Origin: Coptis chinensis
Taxonomy: Eukaryota; Streptophyta; Magnoliopsida; Ranunculales; Ranunculaceae
DNA length: 64,000 nucleotides
Assembly: GCA_015680905.1 (NCBI GenBank)
Contig: CM027384.1
Coordinates: 66,161,001-66,225,000, forward strand
Reading direction: 5' to 3'
A model generated the notes under the pieces. The model saw nothing but the letters and a program-made list of their open reading frames with translations, searched no databases and had not been told where the DNA came from. Made by a program: the position numbers and the translations under genes. The stretch's first letter is position 1. The number at the start of each line of letters is the position of its first letter. Positions 58,790-64,000 of this stretch are shown one piece after another.

Positions 58790-58935
58790 TATAGACATAA
58801 CATGTGGTGTTGCAAACACCACGCGGTTTCTGGAAAACCGCGTGGGCTTGGGTTTTTAAGATGGGCTTCAGTACGCAGTTTTGAAAAAGCCGCGTGAGCT
58901 ATATGGTGCGGTTTATCCAAAACCGCGTCATTTGA
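58790..58935. repeat. hairpin-rich GCGGTTTT repeat flanking the PMD gene
   Basis: Successive short palindromes such as CACGCGGTTTCTGGAAAACC. The block GCGTGGGCTTGGGTTTTTAA matches GCATGGGCTTGGGCTTCTAA at 39711 in the same orientation, with similarity extending about 80 bp. It probably belongs to the ends of the PMD-bearing element. Confidence 0.55.
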
Positions 58936-59149
58936 TGTCGAATATTTAATGTTTGTCCTCAAGTTGATTGGTGTTTTTTTGGTTTGGTTAAAAAATTTAG
59001 TGTTTTTTTGGTTTCTCTCTTATGGAAGTATTTCATTAGCAAAAACAAAATAGCATTTTCTACTCTGACGGTCCTCATGCTATCCAGTTAATTTGCATTG
59101 AAAGACACAGGATCCTAACATTCTTTGTTTTTTGCCAGGTAAGCCAAGA

Positions 59150-59765
59150 AAAATACAAGTTTTCTACGACGCTAAAGCACCCTGCACCTAGAGTCGCTCA
59201 TTCACACATCACATCTAACATAAAGACAGTAAGGTTCCTCCCATTTATCAAGCCATGGGGTCTGCCATTACAAGCTATACTCTCATTTGTGTTCAATCTA
59301 GAACCTCTTTTGGCAACTGCATCAGCTGTCACGTTTGCTTCCCTCCATATGTGAGTAACAGATACTGAGTCAGCTTGTACCAAGCACCATTTCCATCTGT
59401 TCACAAGTTGCCAAGGCATAGATAATGAGTTGAAGGCAGTTACGGTTCAGATTCCACCCATAGATGATTCCATGCCCTTGAGAGACCCATTTCATTCCAC
59501 CCCCTCCACGATAGCTAGTAAGTAGTAACACATTCAACTGAGTAGCAAGTGGTCACACCCTAGTCCCTTTCCAAATACACACAAAAATTTTCCATGATGG
59601 TCCCTGCAGGAAAAACCATAAGTCAATAACCAGCTTGTCCTGTTGGGTCATCTCTAGCTGCACGCCTGCACCATCAATGTTGAGCTTATTTAACTTGATG
59701 CGTAGCTGGGGCAACCACATGCGCCTTCTAGTAGTGGGAGCTGGGCCTGGTCTAAGCGGCAATCC
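59150..59765 (-). pseudogene. LINE RNase H (RVT_3) remnant
   Basis: The minus strand reads LPQLRIKLNKLNIDGAG (first Asp region) and, in another frame, VSVTHIWREANVTADAVAKRG, the C-terminal RNase H motif of plant LINE-type polyproteins. Frameshifts separate the blocks. No RT, zf-RVT or poly(A) tail is present. Confidence 0.75.
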
Positions 59766-60058
59766 CTATTCTCTATAAATATCGACGACAAAATGTCCTT
59801 TTGAGAGACCATATCTTATATTATCGAAAAAAAAGAGAGACCCTATCTTAAAAGAAAATTTTGTTTCTACAATCATACAATGTCACCATTCCTCCAATGA
59901 CAGCTGCTAACATTCCGAAATAAAGATGACCTCATCTCCTGTGCCTGTTATTGGGTTATACATTGCTGGAGCTTCAATCTTATGCGCGATCTTGATGCTT
60001 TATGATATTGGATATGAATTTTTGGATATGAAGGGATGAACCGCCCCAGATAGATAAG
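59766..60058. other. intergenic, no gene seen
   Basis: Non-coding spacer with an A-rich patch near 59827 and no recognisable motif. Confidence 0.5.
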
Positions 60059-60324
60059 GGTGGAATTTGAGCCGAGCAGCTCGGGCTCGGCTCAAACTGG
60101 TTCATTTATTAAATGAACCAACCTTGAGCCTATATTATAGCTCATGTAACAAACGAGCTTGATGAAGCTCGGCTTGTTAAGCAAATTACTCAGGCTCGGG
60201 TCGGCTCGGGCTCGTTCATATATTATATATATGAGCCAAAGCTTGAGCTTTTTTCAAAGCTCGCTTAATAAACGAGCCAAGCTTGAGAATAGTGAAGCTC
60301 GGCTTGATTAGCTCGAATTCCACC
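60059..60324. mobile_element. foldback MITE with GGTGGAATT ends, 266 bp
   Basis: Left end GGTGGAATTTGAGC and right end GCTCGAATTCCACC are inverted repeats. The arms are rich in GAGCTCGGCTCGGGCTC-type words, repeatedly complementary. No clear target duplication, so the superfamily is not settled (hAT-like is possible). Confidence 0.7.
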
Positions 60325-60566
60325 ATTCGCCCCAGAGGCAAAATTCCAGTAGGAAATCTTAAACGACCCACTCACATTGTTTCTCTTCAGTCTCAAACGA
60401 TATGGGCACATCAAATTGGGTGAGTCCTAAACGACCCAGCCATATCGCATTGACTTAGTCCTAAACGACCAAGTCACATCGTATAGACCAATAATTTCAA
60501 ACGATGTGAGCAGACCGCCCCAGAGGCAAAATTCCAGTAGGAAATCTTAAACAACCCACTCGCATC
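60325..60566. repeat. direct repeat of about 55 bp plus CGATGTGAG-type motifs
   Basis: CGCCCCAGAGGCAAAATTCC and the next 35 bases occur at 60328 and 60511. Between them, TCCTAAACGACC-type motifs recur three times. Confidence 0.85.
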
Positions 60567-60915
60567 GTTTAATGAACATAGAAATAATGTTAACAGATAT
60601 ACAATGTATTCAATCAAATGAATCAACAAATGTAGAAGAAAACTGAAAGTCAAAACATTCTTTCAGTATGCCCGAATGAACATAGAAGCAAATTAACCAG
60701 CTAACTTAAACCAAAAGTGCGAACAAGGTTATTACTAAAAGATATATAAAAAGGAGTACATGGTAATAAAAAGAATTGAATTAAATATTTCATGTTACTC
60801 ATATTTCATCTGTATCGTTTACAAAGAGAATGAATATGCCATCAAAATTTTAAACACGAATAAGCATGAATGAGCGCGTTCTTTCAATCTAATACTATAC
60901 CTCTTTCAGAGAAGT

Positions 60916-61030
60916 GGCTGAAGGAGAGTACCCTAGTTAATGGTTGAAGGACCCAGAGTAACCTATTCGGCTGAAGGAAAGTACCCTAGTTAATGGTTGA
61001 AGGACCTAGAGTAACCTATTCGGCTGAAGG
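60916..61030. repeat. 53-bp tandem duplication
   Basis: Copies start at 60916 and 60969 (GGCTGAAGGAGAGTACCCTA), with a third partial copy at 61022. Two differences between full copies. Confidence 0.95.
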
Positions 61031-61223
61031 AGAAGAAGTTGTGATCACAAAAGGAATTGAAGTAGAGAATGTGTTTTGGTTTCTTCGGTTTTTCTTCCAG
61101 TTGCTTTGTTTTGGTGGAGTCTGCTCCCTGAATTGAAGGGGACGAATTGAAGGTCTGCTCTCTGAATACCAATCAAAGACCATTAATACTGAACAGTTGA
61201 GAATGCTCCCAGGAAGCCATGTT

Positions 61224-61320
61224 AGCCCCCTTTTTACTCTAATGTGGACACGTTAGATTTAACAAAAGTTTGGCAGAAAAAAAGGCAAATCCACGCCATT
61301 TTCAATTGTTCGTAAAAATA
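61224..61320. repeat. duplicated about 97-bp segment, copy A
   Basis: AGCCCCCTTTTTACTCTAAT, then GTGGACACG and TTTGGCAGAAAA. A diverged direct copy lies at 63558-63656. Both copies are followed by pyrimidine-rich leader-like sequence. Confidence 0.8.
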
Positions 61321-63557
61321 AACCTAAAAACAGAAGGTCCAAAAGAAAAACCTTTGTGCACTCTCTCTCTTCCTCTTATCTCCATGTCAACAGAAACCGA
61401 ATCTCTTCAAACTTCAATTAAATAAAACGATGGCCTCAAATCTCAAAATGGGAAAGAACTCTAAAAAAAAATGATGGTGGCAACATCTCTCAAATCCCGC
61501 TGTACCGAATTTCATTTAATGTTGGGTTTTTTTTTTGTTTTATGATATTAGAAGAACCCAGATTTGAAATTTATCTTGTTCTTATTCAGTGGTGTCATCA
61601 TCTTCTTGGATTCATTGGAGATCAGTGTTATTTGTTGTTATTTCTGCTTCACCCGTGTCTGATAGGCGAGTTTTTATGATTGGGATCGGATTTAGATCTC
61701 TTTTATTTATTTATTTATATGTAGTGAATTGTTGTAATTGGTATTGATTTTAATTGTCACAAGTTTATTACCGCAAGGTATAGGTGGTTTTCATAATATT
61801 TCATCACACGTGTAAGTGTAAGTGTTGAAATAATGCATTGAACATTATTTTCACTGTCGAACATATCTGAAAAAAGTGATGTATCTTCAGTCTGTTGTCA
61901 TCCAACTGTTATTTTGGCCTGATTTGTGGATAATTGAATATGAGGAACTTAAATTTGAAGTCCTTGACGGTTTTTACGGTCTAATGCCAATTTGATTCCA
62001 ACTACTCATATGAAAAATGGCTTTGGGGCCATTTTTTGTTTCGTCTCAATCTACTACTGAAGTACACTAAACTTCTAGTGTCAAATTAATTATCCGCTAT
62101 TAAATTTTCTTCTCTTTATTTGTGCCTCTGCCTTTTTTGGTGTTGTTATTTCATATGTAAACAATCTGTTGATTTATTTATTGGTTTGAAATGATTGTCA
62201 CACAAGGAAGAAGATGAGTACATGGCAGCTTGGTAGATATCAGGAGCTTAGCTGAAAAAGATCAAACCAAATTTGTTGCCAACATCAAGCAGTGACAAAT
62301 CAGTGACAAGTTTTGTATTACAACCAACTCTCACTTATTTTATTTATTTCACTTATTCTAACCATTACCCATAACAATTATGAATAATGTGTTCAGGATC
62401 CCAATAAGCTCATTTTTTTTATATATAAAAAAATGCCAATCAATGTTGTGTGTCCATGTAACGAAGGAGAACGTTGAAATTAATGGGGACATTGGGAAGG
62501 AAAGTTGACTAGCGTGTCTTTTTAGATTACTGCATTAGGTAATATGGACAATGCATATATTTTTTGTATTAATTTTCCATTTGATAGTTGTTCATGAAAT
62601 TGATTGTGTTTCGAAATTTGATTTATTTTATCTGCTTATTTGATGAAAGGCTTCAGCGAATGGTCGACAAATTCAGATTACTAAATTGATCATGGGTTGT
62701 TTCTTTAAACGCTATAATGCATTGGTTAAAATTTATAAAGAAAAATGGTTTGCCTTAAGCATTTACTAGTCTCTACGTTATATGGAGTGGTGCAAAATGA
62801 GTAGTGGCTATGAATTCCAAAGTTGTTACACAAGTGATCGAGACACTTTGACATGATCTGAAAATTTCCACTTGATGGAATAACAGCCATGAATTCAAAA
62901 ACTAATGTTCCCAATTGAGACGGTTAGGAATAATATGAAATTTCACTTGATATTATAATTTCTTTTGTTTTTGTCTTCATTTCCTTAACTTAGATCTTCT
63001 TGAACAACTAGCTGTTACTTGGATTTCAATGATTATGCTATATACTACTCATGGTGGGTATGTTTACGTATATAGCAAACTAGGTATTGCAGTTTACTAC
63101 TACAAGGCTTGGTTAATATTGATGAAGGAGCTATTACTCTCATAGGTATCATTGCAGTGGTTGGTAGCATTTTATTTTGATCCATGATTATTGTAAATAG
63201 TAATCATAGAATACCATGTTTAACAGTACGTGTAATGGTTTTGTCAATTGTTTTAAAGTGTGTGGGTTTGTGTGCTATTTTTTTACTTCGTTTATATGCA
63301 GTTTGAGAATAACGTTTTCACTAAATATAGGTTGTGAATGACTGAGGCAAAATGGGGGTGTGAATGGCTAATTATGCTTGAACAAAGCAATATTTTAAGT
63401 TGCAGGCACATTCGATTTTTCTACAATTGCCCCTTTCAAACTCCTTCTTTCGTTTGGCATTAGCGTTATGCAGGACAAAATTTAATTGATAATGATAAAA
63501 ATCTAAGTGTAACTTAATTTATGGGGTCTTAATATATGTTGTGATATTTGATTGGTG
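61321..63557. other. intergenic, no gene seen
   Basis: 2.2 kb of AT-rich sequence without a supported coding region. The start (61360-61480) is CT-rich like a 5' leader, so an unrecognised non-coding transcript is possible. Confidence 0.5.
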
Positions 63558-63656
63558 AGCCCCCTTTTTTCTCTAATGTGGACACGTCATATTTTGGCAG
63601 AAAAGAAGGAATTCCACGCCTCTTTTCCTAATTTGAATTGTTCGCCAGTAATAATA
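63558..63656. repeat. duplicated about 97-bp segment, copy B
   Basis: Shares CTCTAATGTGGACACGT, TTTTGGCAGAAAA, CCACGCC and AATTGTTCG with copy A at 61224. Confidence 0.8.
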
Positions 63657-64000
63657 ACACCCCGGTGTGAATAAGAAGAAAGAAAAAACAAAAAACAGCC
63701 TAGCTTAATCTCCTTCCTCCACATATGAACAAAGAAAGTAACCCAATTTCCATTTTCCTTGATAACGAGTGTTTTTTATCACAAATTTGAAAAAGGGTCT
63801 AATCTTCAAAAACATCATACTTCTTGATAAAAACCCAATCGATGAAATCCGTCGAAAATCATATTCCCAAAGGCGATTTCAGCAATGAAGATAAAGAAAA
63901 AAATCTATGAATGATTGAGAAGAATTACCAACTTATACGGGTACTAGAACTATAATTTTGGTGAGTATACTTTGATAATCACCCTTTTGCACGTGTAAAA
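63657..64000. other. window end, possible 5' leader
   Basis: CT-rich sequence with a 22-codon open frame starting at 63841 (MKSVENHIPKGDF). It could be the leader of a gene beyond the window, but nothing more can be supported. Confidence 0.3.

Overview
This window is nuclear DNA of a flowering plant, probably a eudicot. It is AT-rich, the one intact gene is split by many short GT-AG introns, and the rest is plant-specific transposon families: Ty3/gypsy Tat and Athila types, Ty1/copia, CACTA, Mutator-like, Tourist-like MITEs and LINEs, plus plant mobile domain (PMD) and GRF zinc-finger genes. The sequence alone does not give the species.

Layout. 1-1741: 3' part of a decayed LINE with a poly(A) tail. 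2919-21800: a Tat-type LTR retrotransposon with TSD GAAAT, broken gag-pol, two RNase H domains, a minisatellite-rich 3' region and a spliced antisense gene. Its reverse transcriptase is split by an 8-kb CACTA element (6191-14208, TSD ATT) carrying fragments of a mitochondrial-type HSP70 gene and a copia RNase H remnant. 22410-23738: two Tourist-like MITEs, each with TSD TAA. 24948-28638: a 13-exon serine carboxypeptidase-like gene close to SCPL51, the only intact host gene recognised. 28896-38498: nested DNA elements. The middle layer is a Mutator-like element (30022-37286, 9-bp TSD) holding a GRF zinc-finger gene and two exons of a GATA transcription factor. The GRF gene is split by a Ty1/copia element (31267-36735, TSD GTTGG, minus strand). 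39526-58935: a PMD (MAIN-like) gene on the minus strand, split by a 16.4-kb Athila-like element (40982-57353, TSD CATGC). 59150-64000: LINE RNase H remnant, a foldback MITE and short duplications, with no convincing gene.

Insertion order can be read from the nesting: CACTA after Tat; copia after the Mutator-like element; Athila-like after the PMD gene. All three LTR elements have stop codons or frameshifts in gag-pol, and the Athila-like copy has lost its RT palm region, so none looks autonomous.

The most interesting items are accessory genes in the retrotransposons. The Athila-like element carries three divergent ORFs of one apparent family plus a 33-residue membrane peptide between pol and the 3' LTR. 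Several of these have their own TATA-like box and pyrimidine-rich leader. The Tat element carries a convergent antisense gene with its own TATA box and introns that restore frame. The Mutator-like element holds captured exons that still splice into a short ORF, with the stop codon supplied by the terminal inverted repeat.
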